From Paenibacillus polymyxa M1 (GTDB lineage: Bacteria; Bacillota; Bacilli; Paenibacillales; Paenibacillaceae), in contig NC_017542.1 of the NCBI RefSeq assembly GCF_000237325.1, positions 1,185,501-1,249,500 of the forward strand: a stretch of DNA of 64,000 nucleotides, written 5' to 3'. Of the stretch, positions 26,245 to 36,045 are shown piece by piece (positions within the stretch are counted from its first letter, which is position 1; each line of letters starts with the position of its first letter). The translations under genes and the position numbers were made by a program. A model generated the notes under the pieces. It had not been told where the DNA came from and did no database searches. It worked only from the letters and a program-made list of their open reading frames with translations.

Positions 26245-28398
26245 GTGAAGCAATTGAAAACAAAGCAAGTGCTTCGTAAAGGAATGAAGTATGCTTTTGC
26301 GCTATCACTCGTCGCAAGCAGCTTTCTACCAGGTGCAGGATTTACGGATAAAATACATGCAGAATCCCATGTCGATAATCCATACCAAGGAGCGACAAAA
26401 TACGTTAACCCTGATTATGCGGCTAGTGTCGACACATCGATTGCCAAGGTTACGGATGCGAACCTGAAGGCAAAAATGCAAACGGTCAAAACGTTCCCGA
26501 CAGCCGTATGGCTTGATCGTATTGCTGCTATTAACGGCGGTGGGGGCAAGCTTGGCTTGGAAGCACATTTGGACCAAGTATTGGCGCAAAAGAAAGGCAA
26601 CACACCGATTACCGCGGAATTCATTGTGTATGATCTGCCCGGACGAGATTGTCATGCCTTGGCTTCCAATGGTGAATTGCCGTTGACCCAGGCAGGTCTG
26701 GAAACGTACAAAAAGGATTATATTGACAAAATCGCTTCTATTTTTGCGAATCCCAAATATAAGGATATTCGCATCGTAGCGATCATTGAACCGGACAGTT
26801 TGCCAAATCTGGTAACCAATCTGGATACTCCCCAATGTGGACAAGCCAAATCTACAGGAATTTATGAGGCTGGCGTTAAATACACAATGAATAAGCTGAA
26901 CGAGATTCCGAATGTGTACAAATACGTGGATATCGGTCACTCTGGCTGGTTAGGTTGGGATAACAACCGTGCAGCAACGGTATCTCTGTTTACAACTATC
27001 TTCAAAGATACTAGCAAAGGTCTGGCCAGTGTGGATGGCTTTATCACGAATACAGCCAATACTTCACCGTTGACAGAACCGAATCTGCCTGATCCCAACC
27101 TGAATATTGGCGGGCAGCCGATCAAATCGTCCAAATTCTACGAATGGAATCCTAATTTCGATGAATCGGATTTCGCTGAGTCCTTGCATAGAGATTTTGT
27201 CAATGCAGGCTGGCCAAGCTCGCTCGGCATGTTAATTGATACCGGCCGTAATGGATGGGGAGGACCTAACCGTCCGACTTCCGCAGTCGGCAATGATATT
27301 AACTCCTATGTAAACTCAGGTCGTGTGGACAAACGTTCGCACCGTGGTAACTGGTGTAATAGCAGCGGAGCAGGGATGGGAACACCGCCACAAACGGCTC
27401 CAGCTGGCCATATCGATGCCTATGTCTGGGCGAAACCTCCGGGTGATTCCGATGGTTCCAGCTCACTCATTCCGAACGATGAGGGTAAAGGCTTTGACCG
27501 TATGTGTGATCCTACCTATACAACCAAGGATGGCACATTAACAGATGCTTTGCCGAATGCACCTATTTCAGGAGCATGGTTCCATGATCAGTTTGTGATG
27601 CTGGTACAAAATGCGTACCCTGCAATCGTGCCTTCCAGTGGTGGTGTGGACCCAGCGCCTACAGCTCCAGCTGTACCTTCAGGCTTAAAGGCTACTGTGG
27701 GTAATGCACAAGTAACGCTGACTTGGGATGCGTCTACGGGTGCCGACAGCTACACCGTAAAACGTGCCACTAGCGAAGCAGGTCCTTTTACAGCCGTGGC
27801 GCCTCTTGTAACAGCAAGAGAATACACGGATAAGGGACTGACGAACGGAACAACGTACTTCTATGTTGTAAGTGCTACGAATGCGAAAGGAACAAGTAAG
27901 GATTCAGCAACGGTAAGCGCTGAACCAAAAGGTACACCGACAGATCCAACCGACCCTACAGATCCAGCGGGTGATCTGGTGGTAATGTATCGTGCTGGGG
28001 ACACGGATCCAGCGAATAACGCTGCCAAGCCTTTCTTTAACCTGAAAAATAAAGGTACAACACCCGTGAAGCTGAGCGAGCTGAAAATCCGCTATTACTT
28101 CACGAAAGATGGCAGCCAAGAGCTGCAATCTGCGGTAGACTGGGCGCAAGTAGGTAATGATAATGTGCTGCGCACCATTAAAGACAACTATATTGAAATT
28201 GGATTCAGTGCGGCTGCCGGGACGCTTGCTGCTGGAGCGCAAACAGGTGATATTCAGATCCGCATGAACAATAGCGACTGGTCTAATCTGAACGAATCCA
28301 ATGACTACTCCTTCGATCCAACCAAAACTTCTTATGCTGAATGGAACAAAGTAACGTTGTTCCACAACGATAAGCTGGTATGGGGAATCGAGCCTTAG
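26245..28398 (+). CDS. Secreted GH6 cellulase (cellobiohydrolase-like) with FN3 and CBM3
   Basis: 717-residue extracellular enzyme. Signal peptide to about residue 40 (KIHA|ESHV). GH6 domain about 45-460: YDLPGRDC with proton donor Asp135, and EPDSLPNLVTNL with Asp184; NGWGGPNRP and SHRGNWCN near the C-terminal half are typical of exo-acting GH6 enzymes with loop-covered tunnels. FN3 domain about 475-560, a short TDPTDPTDP linker, then a CBM3 (about 573-717, GDLVVMYRAGD to KLVWGIEP) that binds crystalline cellulose. The same module order is known for Paenibacillus Cel6B-type cellobiohydrolases. GTG 26245 or TTG 26254 may be the start; both have a plausible ribosome site. Confidence 0.93.
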   Translation: MKQLKTKQVLRKGMKYAFALSLVASSFLPGAGFTDKIHAESHVDNPYQGATKYVNPDYAASVDTSIAKVTDANLKAKMQTVKTFPTAVWLDRIAAINGGGGKLGLEAHLDQVLAQKKGNTPITAEFIVYDLPGRDCHALASNGELPLTQAGLETYKKDYIDKIASIFANPKYKDIRIVAIIEPDSLPNLVTNLDTPQCGQAKSTGIYEAGVKYTMNKLNEIPNVYKYVDIGHSGWLGWDNNRAATVSLFTTIFKDTSKGLASVDGFITNTANTSPLTEPNLPDPNLNIGGQPIKSSKFYEWNPNFDESDFAESLHRDFVNAGWPSSLGMLIDTGRNGWGGPNRPTSAVGNDINSYVNSGRVDKRSHRGNWCNSSGAGMGTPPQTAPAGHIDAYVWAKPPGDSDGSSSLIPNDEGKGFDRMCDPTYTTKDGTLTDALPNAPISGAWFHDQFVMLVQNAYPAIVPSSGGVDPAPTAPAVPSGLKATVGNAQVTLTWDASTGADSYTVKRATSEAGPFTAVAPLVTAREYTDKGLTNGTTYFYVVSATNAKGTSKDSATVSAEPKGTPTDPTDPTDPAGDLVVMYRAGDTDPANNAAKPFFNLKNKGTTPVKLSELKIRYYFTKDGSQELQSAVDWAQVGNDNVLRTIKDNYIEIGFSAAAGTLAAGAQTGDIQIRMNNSDWSNLNESNDYSFDPTKTSYAEWNKVTLFHNDKLVWGIEP

Positions 28399-28445
28399 GA
28401 TTTGGCCAGAACATGTGCCCTTGAGTGATTAAAAAGTGGTAAAAG

Positions 28446-28479
28446 AAGGCTACGGCATAACTGTCGTAGCCTTTTTTTT
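28446..28479 (+). terminator. Terminator of the cellulase gene
   Basis: AAGGCTACGGCA pairs with TGTCGTAGCCTT around TAAC, followed by eight T. A strong intrinsic terminator. Confidence 0.9.
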
Positions 28480-28573
28480 AACGTCTTCAAATAAAGAATT
28501 CGATGACCAAGGGAATAAGCATTCAAATTGTGTATAATGAAAAAAAGAATGCTGTTCTACTGTGGAGGTCATC

Positions 28574-29509
28574 ATGAGCAAAAAGTTAATCTTAGATGTA
28601 GATACGGGCATTGACGATGCGCTTGCTATTGCGTACGCGGTCCATTCGCCGGAATTGGAGCTACTTGGTATTACAACCACCTTTGGCAATATCTCAGTGG
28701 AGGAGGCAACACGTAACTCACTGATCCTGCTGGAAAAACTGGGGGTAGAGGCTCCGGTCGTGTCTGGGGCTCACAAGCCGTATGCCCGTGAGCTGTTCAA
28801 GCCATATTCCCGTCATATTCATGGTGAAGACGGCATTGGCAACCAGCTAAAAGGAGCGCCGTCCCGTCAGGCAGCGTCTGGAGATGCGGCTGATTTTATC
28901 ATTGGACAGGCTCGTCGCTATGAAGGCAAGCTTACACTTGTAGCTGTGGGACCGCTCACCAATCTAGCGATTGCTCTGGATCGTTGTCCGGAATTGCCTC
29001 AATTACTTGACCGCCTCATTATCATGGGCGGCGCGGTCACGGTGAAAGGGAATGTAACTCCAACGGCAGAAGCCAATATCTATGCCGATCCAGAGGCAGC
29101 AGCCTATGTGCTGGAAGCAGGTTTTCCGCTTACGCTCGTTGGGCTGGACGTTACCATGCAAACCCTGCTTCCCCAGCAGGAAGTGGACAAGTGGCGTGAG
29201 CAAGGGACTGAGCTTGGTATGTTTATGGCGGATATGACCGACTTTTATATGGAAGCCTATCGCAATTTCAGACCTGGTATTGCAGGCTGTGCATTGCATG
29301 ATCCACTAGCCGTAGGGTTAGCTATTGACTCCAGTTTTGTGGAGACGCGTCCAATGCACATTGCCGTTGAGGTAGGGGATTCCACCGAGGTTGGTCGCAC
29401 CCGAGAGGTACAAAATGAGACTGGAGCTCAAACGCTGACTACGATTGATGTGGCACTTAAAGTAGACGCTGAGCGATTTTTGCGTCATTTTCTTAGCCGG
29501 GTGGTATAA
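28574..29509 (+). CDS. Inosine-uridine-preferring nucleoside hydrolase
   Basis: 311 residues, usual length. It hydrolyses N-glycosidic bonds of nucleosides to base and ribose. The metal-binding Asp cluster is at the N-terminus (DVDTGIDDALAI, residues 7-18), MGGAVTVKGNVTPTAEANIYADP is the nucleoside-loop region, and the last catalytic His/Asp pair is CALHDPLAV. ATG 28574 follows GTGGAGGTC. A stand-alone gene with its own terminator and a TATAAT hexamer at 28533. Confidence 0.92.
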   Translation: MSKKLILDVDTGIDDALAIAYAVHSPELELLGITTTFGNISVEEATRNSLILLEKLGVEAPVVSGAHKPYARELFKPYSRHIHGEDGIGNQLKGAPSRQAASGDAADFIIGQARRYEGKLTLVAVGPLTNLAIALDRCPELPQLLDRLIIMGGAVTVKGNVTPTAEANIYADPEAAAYVLEAGFPLTLVGLDVTMQTLLPQQEVDKWREQGTELGMFMADMTDFYMEAYRNFRPGIAGCALHDPLAVGLAIDSSFVETRPMHIAVEVGDSTEVGRTREVQNETGAQTLTTIDVALKVDAERFLRHFLSRVV

Positions 29510-29520
29510 AAAAATAATCT

Positions 29521-29555
29521 AAAGATTGCCGATGAACCTGCATCGGCAATCTTTT
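29521..29555 (+). terminator. Terminator of the nucleoside hydrolase gene
   Basis: AAAGATTGCCGATG pairs perfectly with CATCGGCAATCTTT, loop AACCTG, then a short T-run. Confidence 0.85.
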
Positions 29556-29674
29556 GTGCATACATGTTTTAATGGCTTTCATCTAGAGGAGGGCTCTCCT
29601 CAATAAAAATCCCATATCATGTTAGAATAGGTATAGTTAGAAAAACTGCCGGACCACAGAGGAGGAGATTCATT

Positions 29675-32350
29675 GTGTTTTCTGCTGCTCAACGACTGCC
29701 TTTGCTGGAACATATGTATAATCATGCCCCGACAGGAATCGTGATTTTGTCGAGGGAGGGGAAGTGTCTGTACGTCAATCCCGCCTTTTGCAAAATGGTC
29801 GGATATGAGCAGGAGGAATTACTGGATATCCGATATTACCATCTCTTGTATAATGAGGCTCAGGATCAGCAAGGGTTGAGGGAGGCCTATGCAGGCTGGC
29901 TAAAGGCTACGGATCAAGTCTACAAGACAGAGCTGCGTTTAAAGCATAAACGGGGAACAACTGTCTGGCTATCGCTGGAATTAACCATATTTGATGATGA
30001 GGCTACCGAACAATCTTATTTGATTGCGTATGCAATGGATGTCACGGAGAAAAAGGACATGGAGCAGGTGCTTTCGGACAATGAGGATTTGTACATGTTG
30101 ATTACCGAAAATACGCCGGATGTCATCTCTTACAGCACGGCAGACGGCATACTTCAATATATTTCTCCTTCGGTGGAAAAACTCCTTGGCTATACGAAGC
30201 AGGAAATGCTCGGCAAAAAACGGCTTCAATTTTACCATATCGAAGATGCCGATTACATGCGTGTACATGGAATGTTCAAGGAAACAGGCATCATGAAGCG
30301 GCGTGTACGTCATAAGGACGGGCATTATTTGTGGCTGGAAGTATCGTACCGTATTATTCGGGATGAACAGGGCAAGATCAAGCGAGTTCTATCCATCGGA
30401 CGAAATATCACAGAGCGCCAGAAGAGCGAGGAGAACCTGGCAAAAGCTCAACAGTTGGCGATGTTCGGCTCATGGGACTGGGATCTGGTCAACAATGTTA
30501 TGCATTTTTCCAAGGAATTTCGCAGCATATTTGGCTATCGTGTCAAGCCGGTTGAAACAAGTATTGACGCTTTCATGAAGGCAGTTCATCCCGAAGATAC
30601 TGAACGGATGAAGCAAATTATCAACAACGTGATCTTAAAGGGAATTCACGAAGAAACCTTTTACCGGATTGTATTGCCCAATGGGGAACAGAAGGTACTG
30701 CGTTCGATCTGGGAAGCTGAGATGGACGAGCATGCAGGCAAGCCTGTTCAAGTAGTCGGGATGATACAGGATGTTACAGAGCACCGGGAAATCGAGCAGC
30801 GTCTTCGTGAAAGTGAAAACCGTTATAAGTCACTATTTCAGCATAATCCACTCGGGATATGCGCCATGAATATGGAAGGTCATATTTTGAGCGTGAATCC
30901 GAGTTTGGAGAAGCTTACGGGTTATACGAGGGATGAGCTGCTTGGAACTGAAATACTTGTAATGGCTTCCTCTGAGGAACAGGACAAAATCAAACGACAT
31001 ATCGAAATGGCCAAACAGGGGGAGACACAAACCTATGAATCGGAATTCATACATAAGGAGGGGGAGCGTCTATTCATCAAGATGACTAATATCCCGATTT
31101 TCGTGCAAGAAGAAATTGTAGGCTGCTACGGGATTATAGAGAATGTTACCCCTCTTAAAAACTACATTGCTCAGATTGAAAAGCTCAGTAACGAGCATTC
31201 GCTTATTTTGAATGCAGTATCCGAAGGAATTGTGGGTTTGAATACCGAAGGACATGTCCGCTTTATGAACCCGGCAGCCGTTGAGATGTTCGGCATAGGA
31301 TCAGCCAACCCGCTGAACGGTTCATGTATAGACGTGATTCGCCATGCTGACGAAATAGGCAGCCATTTTCCGGACGAGCAGGCTTCTATTCTCCAAGCGA
31401 TTCGCAGCGGCGCTTCTTATCAGGCAGAGGAAGCTGTATTTTGGAAAAAAGACGGGTCCAGTTTTCTGGCTTCTTATCGAATCAGCCCTTTGATGGATAA
31501 CGGCGAGCGAAAAGGAGCTGTGATGGTTTTTGTAGACAGGACGAATGAAAAGGAGATTATTCGGGCCAAGGAGTCTGCGGAACGCGCCGACCGGGCCAAG
31601 TCAGAATTCCTGTCTGTGATGAGTCATGAGCTCCGTACACCAATGAACGGCATTATAGGCATGGCCGGGTTACTGGCAGACACGGAATTAGATGAGGAAC
31701 AACGTAGCTATATCGATATTATTACCAGCAGTAGCAACGCTTTAATGCAGATACTAAATGAGATACTGGATTTGAGCAAAATCGAAGCTGGCAAAATGTC
31801 GTTGCTGCATGAGTCTTTTGTACTGGAGGATGTGGTTGGCAGTGTAGCTGACCTATTTATGACACAGGCTATGGAAAAAGGCATCCAGCTAGAATGGCAT
31901 GTAGATCAGGAAATGCCAGGGATGCTGGTCGGTGATCATGTGCGTATCCGACAGATATTGGTGAACTTGGTGAGCAATGCGATCAAATTTACGGAGCGAG
32001 GGCATGTAAATATTTTTGTGGAGAGAAAGGCTTACAGCCGCCGTAAAAAGAAATGCCTGATTGAGTTTAGTGTAACTGATACTGGAATCGGCATCCCGGC
32101 AGACCGTCAGCATTTGTTGTTTCAGCCTTTTTCCCAGCTTCATCCGGCATTGAACCGGAAATATGGAGGGACAGGCCTCGGCTTGTCCATCTGCAAAAAC
32201 CTGGTCAAGCTAATGGGAGGTTCCATTGGTGTGGATAGCGACGAGGCCAGAGGAGCAACATTCCGGTTCCAGCTGGATCTTAAACTGCCGGAAGGGCAAA
32301 CGCTTGCCAATATAAGCCGTGATCAGCCTTATGATTCAAAGGAAGGCTAA
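29675..32350 (+). CDS. Multi-PAS sensor histidine kinase
   Basis: 891 residues, apparently without membrane helices, so a cytoplasmic sensor. Five PAS domains are readable (about 8-125, 133-250, 260-375, 382-500, 508-625), several with PAC tails such as [13 protein letters not shown] and [13 protein letters not shown]. HisKA carries phospho-His651 ([14 protein letters not shown]), followed by HATPase (N-box [33 protein letters not shown]). There is no receiver or response regulator gene next to it: an orphan kinase, as often seen for sporulation kinases feeding Spo0F. Start GTG 29675 follows GGAGGAG. The signal is unknown. Confidence 0.92.
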   Translation: MFSAAQRLPLLEHMYNHAPTGIVILSREGKCLYVNPAFCKMVGYEQEELLDIRYYHLLYNEAQDQQGLREAYAGWLKATDQVYKTELRLKHKRGTTVWLSLELTIFDDEATEQSYLIAYAMDVTEKKDMEQVLSDNEDLYMLITENTPDVISYSTADGILQYISPSVEKLLGYTKQEMLGKKRLQFYHIEDADYMRVHGMFKETGIMKRRVRHKDGHYLWLEVSYRIIRDEQGKIKRVLSIGRNITERQKSEENLAKAQQLAMFGSWDWDLVNNVMHFSKEFRSIFGYRVKPVETSIDAFMKAVHPEDTERMKQIINNVILKGIHEETFYRIVLPNGEQKVLRSIWEAEMDEHAGKPVQVVGMIQDVTEHREIEQRLRESENRYKSLFQHNPLGICAMNMEGHILSVNPSLEKLTGYTRDELLGTEILVMASSEEQDKIKRHIEMAKQGETQTYESEFIHKEGERLFIKMTNIPIFVQEEIVGCYGIIENVTPLKNYIAQIEKLSNEHSLILNAVSEGIVGLNTEGHVRFMNPAAVEMFGIGSANPLNGSCIDVIRHADEIGSHFPDEQASILQAIRSGASYQAEEAVFWKKDGSSFLASYRISPLMDNGERKGAVMVFVDRTNEKEIIRAKESAERADRAKSEFLSVMSHELRTPMNGIIGMAGLLADTELDEEQRSYIDIITSSSNALMQILNEILDLSKIEAGKMSLLHESFVLEDVVGSVADLFMTQAMEKGIQLEWHVDQEMPGMLVGDHVRIRQILVNLVSNAIKFTERGHVNIFVERKAYSRRKKKCLIEFSVTDTGIGIPADRQHLLFQPFSQLHPALNRKYGGTGLGLSICKNLVKLMGGSIGVDSDEARGATFRFQLDLKLPEGQTLANISRDQPYDSKEG

Positions 32351-32354
32351 AAAG

Positions 32355-32392
32355 AAATAGCCGTGATGCATCCTGCATCACGGCTATTTTTG
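32355..32392 (+). terminator. Terminator of the multi-PAS kinase gene
   Basis: AAATAGCCGTGATGCA pairs perfectly with TGCATCACGGCTATTT, loop TCC, then T-run. Confidence 0.9.
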
Positions 32393-32414
32393 TAAGAAAT
32401 GTTCAAAGAAAAGA

Positions 32415-32463
32415 TTGACAATCTGTTCTAACTGTACTATTAATGATAGTACAGTTAGAACAG
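32415..32463 (+). promoter_or_regulatory. Promoter with large palindromic operator of the Ytr-like operon
   Basis: TTGACA (32415-32420), 17 bp, TATTAA (32438-32443). Superimposed is a perfect inverted repeat of two 18-bp arms: 32423-32440 (CTGTTCTAACTGTACTAT) and 32446-32463, spacer TAATG. It covers the spacer, the -10 and the start point, as for a repressor site. The YtrA-type GntR protein encoded next is the natural binder. Confidence 0.75.
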
Positions 32464-32513
32464 TTGAATATGCATAAATGAATTTGAGCCAGTGTTGAAA
32501 GGAGGAAGTCCAT

Positions 32514-32903
32514 GTGTTCGAGCTGGATATCCGCAGCCGTAAGCCGATCTACGAACAGCTTATGGAGAAGGTCAAGGAAATGATCATGTACGGATCGCTT
32601 CAGCCGGATGAGCAATTGCCTTCTGTACGGGCATTGTCCGCTCAACTTACGGTGAATCCGAATACGATTCAGAAGGCGTATCGCGAGCTGGAACGCGAAG
32701 GATATATCTATTCCGTTCAGGGTAAAGGTAGCTTTGTCACGCCTACCCAGCAGCAACCGCAACAAATGAAACGGGATGAGATTCGGGCGGCATTGTTAAA
32801 ACAGATGATCGAAGCTGTCCATTTCGGTTTTACACAGCAGGAAGTGGACGACATATACGTGGAAGCTATGCAAACAAAGGAAAGGGGGATGTCCCTTGAT
32901 TGA
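32514..32903 (+). CDS. GntR-family repressor, YtrA subfamily
   Basis: 129 residues, the short form typical of YtrA. Winged helix-turn-helix at about 10-75 (IYEQLMEKVKEMIMYGSLQP, LPSVRALSAQLTVNPNTIQK, YSVQGKGSFV); the effector-binding part is only about 50 residues. GTG 32514 is placed 8 bases after GGAGG. It overlaps the ATPase gene by 8 bp. In Bacillus the related ytr operon is induced by lipid II-binding cell-wall antibiotics; a similar role is inferred here. Confidence 0.92.
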   Translation: MFELDIRSRKPIYEQLMEKVKEMIMYGSLQPDEQLPSVRALSAQLTVNPNTIQKAYRELEREGYIYSVQGKGSFVTPTQQQPQQMKRDEIRAALLKQMIEAVHFGFTQQEVDDIYVEAMQTKERGMSLD

Positions 32904-33798
32904 ATTAAGGGAAGTCACAAAGACATTTACAGAAGAAAAGGCTGTCGATCAGCTTGCCCTCACGGTAAAGAAGGGCTCCATTTTTGGACTGCTGGGCTCG
33001 AACGGGGCAGGGAAAACGACCTTGCTCAAAATCATTGCCGGGATTTACCGACCGGATACGGGCAAGGTGCTAATCGGTGGTCAGCCAGTGTATGAGCAGC
33101 CTGAAGTCAAGCAGCACATTCTGTTTTTACCGGATACCCCTTATTTTTTCCCGCAAGCGACAATTCGTCAGATGGCCCGGTTTTACCGCTCCATTTATCC
33201 AAGTTGGAGTGAGGAACGCTACACACAGCTTACGGATATTTTCAAGCTGGACCCGAAGCGCAAACTCCACCGTTTTTCCAAAGGGATGAAGCGCCAAGCC
33301 GCTTTTTTGCTTGCCTTGAGCTGCATGCCTGAGCTGCTGGTTTTGGATGAACCCATTGATGGTCTGGACCCGGTGATGCGTAGAATGATCAAAAATCTCT
33401 TGTTCCAAGAAACCGCTGCACGTGAGATGACCGTCGTGATCTCATCTCATAATTTGCGTGAGATTGAAGACATGTGTGATCATGTCGGCATTATGCACCA
33501 AGGTCGGATGCTATTGGAAAAAGAGGTCGATGACCTCAAATCCGATACGCATAAGGTGCAGGTTGCTTTTCGGGACAGCATGCATGAGGAAGCTGTCTGT
33601 AGCCAACTTTCGGTCGTACATAAGGAGCGGAGGGGCAGTGTTCTGCTGCTTATTATTCGGGGTGAGCGAGAGCGGATTGCGGAGACGATTGAAGTGTATG
33701 AGCCACATGTATTCGATTTGCTACCGCTGACGCTTGAAGAAATTTTCATTTATGAAATGGAGGACGCAGGTTATGACATCCAACCGATTCTTCTGTAG
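32896..33798 (+). CDS. ABC transporter ATPase, YtrB-like
   Basis: 300 residues, single nucleotide-binding domain plus a C-terminal tail. Walker A GSNGAGKTT, signature variant FSKGMKRQAAF, Walker B LLVLDEPIDGLD, H-loop ISSHNLREIED. TTG 32896 start, translationally coupled to the repressor gene; the permease gene begins 26 bp before its end. Together they make one membrane complex whose expression is under the 32423-32463 operator. It probably serves in antibiotic stress rather than nutrient uptake. Confidence 0.92.
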   Translation: MIELREVTKTFTEEKAVDQLALTVKKGSIFGLLGSNGAGKTTLLKIIAGIYRPDTGKVLIGGQPVYEQPEVKQHILFLPDTPYFFPQATIRQMARFYRSIYPSWSEERYTQLTDIFKLDPKRKLHRFSKGMKRQAAFLLALSCMPELLVLDEPIDGLDPVMRRMIKNLLFQETAAREMTVVISSHNLREIEDMCDHVGIMHQGRMLLEKEVDDLKSDTHKVQVAFRDSMHEEAVCSQLSVVHKERRGSVLLLIIRGERERIAETIEVYEPHVFDLLPLTLEEIFIYEMEDAGYDIQPILL

Positions 33799-35869
33799 CG
33801 GCGGCGTAATTCGCCAATGCCTGAGACAGCATGGCTGGATCGGTCTACTGTACTTGGCGGGATTACTGTTTACAGTACCGCTGTCATTGTTTATGAGCAT
33901 TGGTGATGAACAACCACGAGTGGTTTTAAAAAGCTTGTTCGATAGCACAAGCTCAGGTAATGAATTGCAAAAATTAATTCTAGTGACCGTACCGGTGCTG
34001 GCAGGAGTGATGCTGCTTCGTTTTGTTCAGCGACAGGGGCCATCCGATTTGTATCACAGCCTACCTTTGCGTAGAGAGCATCTATTAACGGCACATTTAA
34101 TTAGCGGTCTTATTCTTTTACTTGTACCTGTATGGCTGACTGCGGGAGTAACTGCTTGGGTTAACACGTCAGTCGAACTGCCTTATATTTTTCAAATTAA
34201 TGACGTTGGATCGTGGGCTTTGGTTGTGTCCGTCCTTACGATTTTCTTGTTTACTTTTACTGTGTTTGTAGGGATTTGTGTGGGACAATCGTTGCTACAG
34301 ACCGTAGTAGTGTATGTTTTGCTGCTATTGCCTCAGTTTCTATTCATGATGATAGGGCGTTTTCTGGAACGCAATTTATACGGATATGTGCGGGTGCGAG
34401 AAACCGTTGTTCAATATATTAACGGCTCGGAGTTTCGCAGCAATAATAATGTTTGGGAAAACTTATCGCCGTTTGTACGCATTATGGACAACTTGCCACA
34501 GCGCGCCTTTTCTTACATGGAGCTACTTGCCTATCTAGGTATCTCTCTGCTGTTTGTCGCCTTGAGTTATGGTTTGTATCGTAAACGCTTGGTCGAAAAG
34601 GCGACTCAGGCCATAGCATTTCCTTTCTTACAGCCTTTGTTCAAGGCAGGAGTCATACTATGCGCCATGCTTATACTAGGCGATTATTTTAATAATGCAG
34701 GTACAAGAGGAGCAAACTGGTCGATTTTTGGGTATGCACTTGGAGCTATTTTAGGCTATATCGTTGTAGAGATGGTCATTCGCAAGACGTGGCAAATTAT
34801 GCGTGTTCGTGCTTTAGTGGAAATGGTCGTGTACGGTGTGATCATGGGGCTGGTACTATATATCCCGGTTTCAGGTTGGTTGGGTTATGAGGGGCGGATT
34901 CCAACAGCACACTCCGTAGAAAAAGTTTATGTCGGGCGAGAGGAGCCTCTAGGGGGAGATGCAGAAAAAGAAGCTTATTACTCCCAAGACAGGGCCTATA
35001 TCACCTCTGTGCTGAATTTACATCGTGAACTCGTACGCGCACATGCAGCTGGCGAGAAAATGTTGTCCAAAAACCTGGCCGTCGAATCGGCATTCATAGT
35101 CTACCGTTTGGATGATGGTTCCACTATGACTAGGCGTTATACATTCCCGGAAAAGCCTTTCAGGACAGAACTGACTAAGGTGATGGAAGCAGAGCCTTAT
35201 AAAACGGTAAGATACGAGCTGGATAAGCTGCAAGGAAAAGCAGAGACGATTAATATCCAATCCGTAGATGATAGTGAAAGACGAGTGGTTTTAACCAATC
35301 CAAAAGAAACTCGTGAATTTGAAGATATACTCAGAGAAGAAGTATTAAATATGAGTTATAGCGAAATGCAGTCACATCGATATCCCCTAGGGAGTGTTTC
35401 TATTACAAATAAAGAGTCATCCTCTACCAATAACGAACCGAGCTGGCATCGTGAATTTTCATTTGAATGGCCGGCTTCCTATCACAAGCTTACAGGTTGG
35501 CTAGAGCAAAAGGGGTATGCGGATAAGGTGATCATTGATTCCAAGGATATTTTTTCGATACGGGCTGTTCCTATTATTGCTGAAGAGCTTGAACCTTATC
35601 AATCCAATCAGTATATTGAAGACTATAAGCTATTTAAAAGCATCCAACAGAAGCATAAAGCAATAACGATTGAAGATCCGAAGCTCTGGAGCACTGTACT
35701 GGAAAAGCGCAGACCCTATAGCTATACTCCAAATATGGCGAAAGACACTTACCTGGTTCAGTTCAAGATCAAACCTTTATTTAGTTCAGACCCCCATACA
35801 CGCTATTGCTATTTAACTCCAAGCGACATGACACCGGAGCTTGCAAAGGCTTTACCGGCAGTTCCTTAA
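33773..35869 (+). CDS. ABC permease with large extracytoplasmic C-terminal domain (Ytr-operon type)
   Basis: 698 residues. The N-terminal half (to about 390) has around nine hydrophobic helices (for example LLYLAGLLFTVPLSLFM and VVVYVLLLLPQFLFMMIG); the C-terminal 300 residues are soluble and hydrophilic, with no signature that I recognise. Such fused permeases accompany YtrA/YtrB genes in Firmicutes. ATG 33773 follows GGAGGACGCAGG and overlaps the ATPase gene. The frame upstream (33734) is coding only for the ATPase. No terminator is visible after it, so transcription may continue into the leader of the methyltransferase. Confidence 0.85.
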   Translation: MTSNRFFCSGGVIRQCLRQHGWIGLLYLAGLLFTVPLSLFMSIGDEQPRVVLKSLFDSTSSGNELQKLILVTVPVLAGVMLLRFVQRQGPSDLYHSLPLRREHLLTAHLISGLILLLVPVWLTAGVTAWVNTSVELPYIFQINDVGSWALVVSVLTIFLFTFTVFVGICVGQSLLQTVVVYVLLLLPQFLFMMIGRFLERNLYGYVRVRETVVQYINGSEFRSNNNVWENLSPFVRIMDNLPQRAFSYMELLAYLGISLLFVALSYGLYRKRLVEKATQAIAFPFLQPLFKAGVILCAMLILGDYFNNAGTRGANWSIFGYALGAILGYIVVEMVIRKTWQIMRVRALVEMVVYGVIMGLVLYIPVSGWLGYEGRIPTAHSVEKVYVGREEPLGGDAEKEAYYSQDRAYITSVLNLHRELVRAHAAGEKMLSKNLAVESAFIVYRLDDGSTMTRRYTFPEKPFRTELTKVMEAEPYKTVRYELDKLQGKAETINIQSVDDSERRVVLTNPKETREFEDILREEVLNMSYSEMQSHRYPLGSVSITNKESSSTNNEPSWHREFSFEWPASYHKLTGWLEQKGYADKVIIDSKDIFSIRAVPIIAEELEPYQSNQYIEDYKLFKSIQQKHKAITIEDPKLWSTVLEKRRPYSYTPNMAKDTYLVQFKIKPLFSSDPHTRYCYLTPSDMTPELAKALPAVP

Positions 35870-35925
35870 GCTCTAACGAGGGAGAGCGTCTGGTTTAGAT
35901 GGCAAATGGACGGAGGTAGATGAAT

Positions 35926-35952
35926 ATGGGATGGTTGGGACACGACATATAA
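35926..35952 (+). CDS. Possible leader peptide MGWLGHDI before the methyltransferase
   Basis: An 8-codon frame (MGWLGHDI) starts 9 bases after a perfect GGAGG (35912-35916); an ATG six bases earlier in frame would add MN. It ends 21 bases before an inverted repeat that hides the next gene's ribosome site. Short peptides in this position control ribosomal methyltransferase and ABC-F resistance genes by ribosome stalling. Its translation is inference. Confidence 0.35.
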   Translation: MGWLGHDI

Positions 35953-35973
35953 CAACCTGATCGACGGGCAAGA

Positions 35974-36038
35974 GCTCCTCCACATTAGAACTGATATAAA
36001 TAGAGACCAAAGCGTGTACAGTTCAATAGTGGAGGAGC
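35974..36038 (+). promoter_or_regulatory. Hairpin that sequesters the methyltransferase ribosome-binding site
   Basis: GCTCCTCCAC (35974-35983) pairs perfectly with GTGGAGGAGC (36029-36038), and GAACTG (35988-35993) with CAGTTC (36019-36024), with four unpaired bases on each side between the helices and a 25-base loop. The 3' arm contains the whole Shine-Dalgarno GGAGGAG of the gene starting at 36046. No T-run follows, so control would be at translation. Confidence 0.65.
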
Positions 36039-36045
36039 AAAAAAT

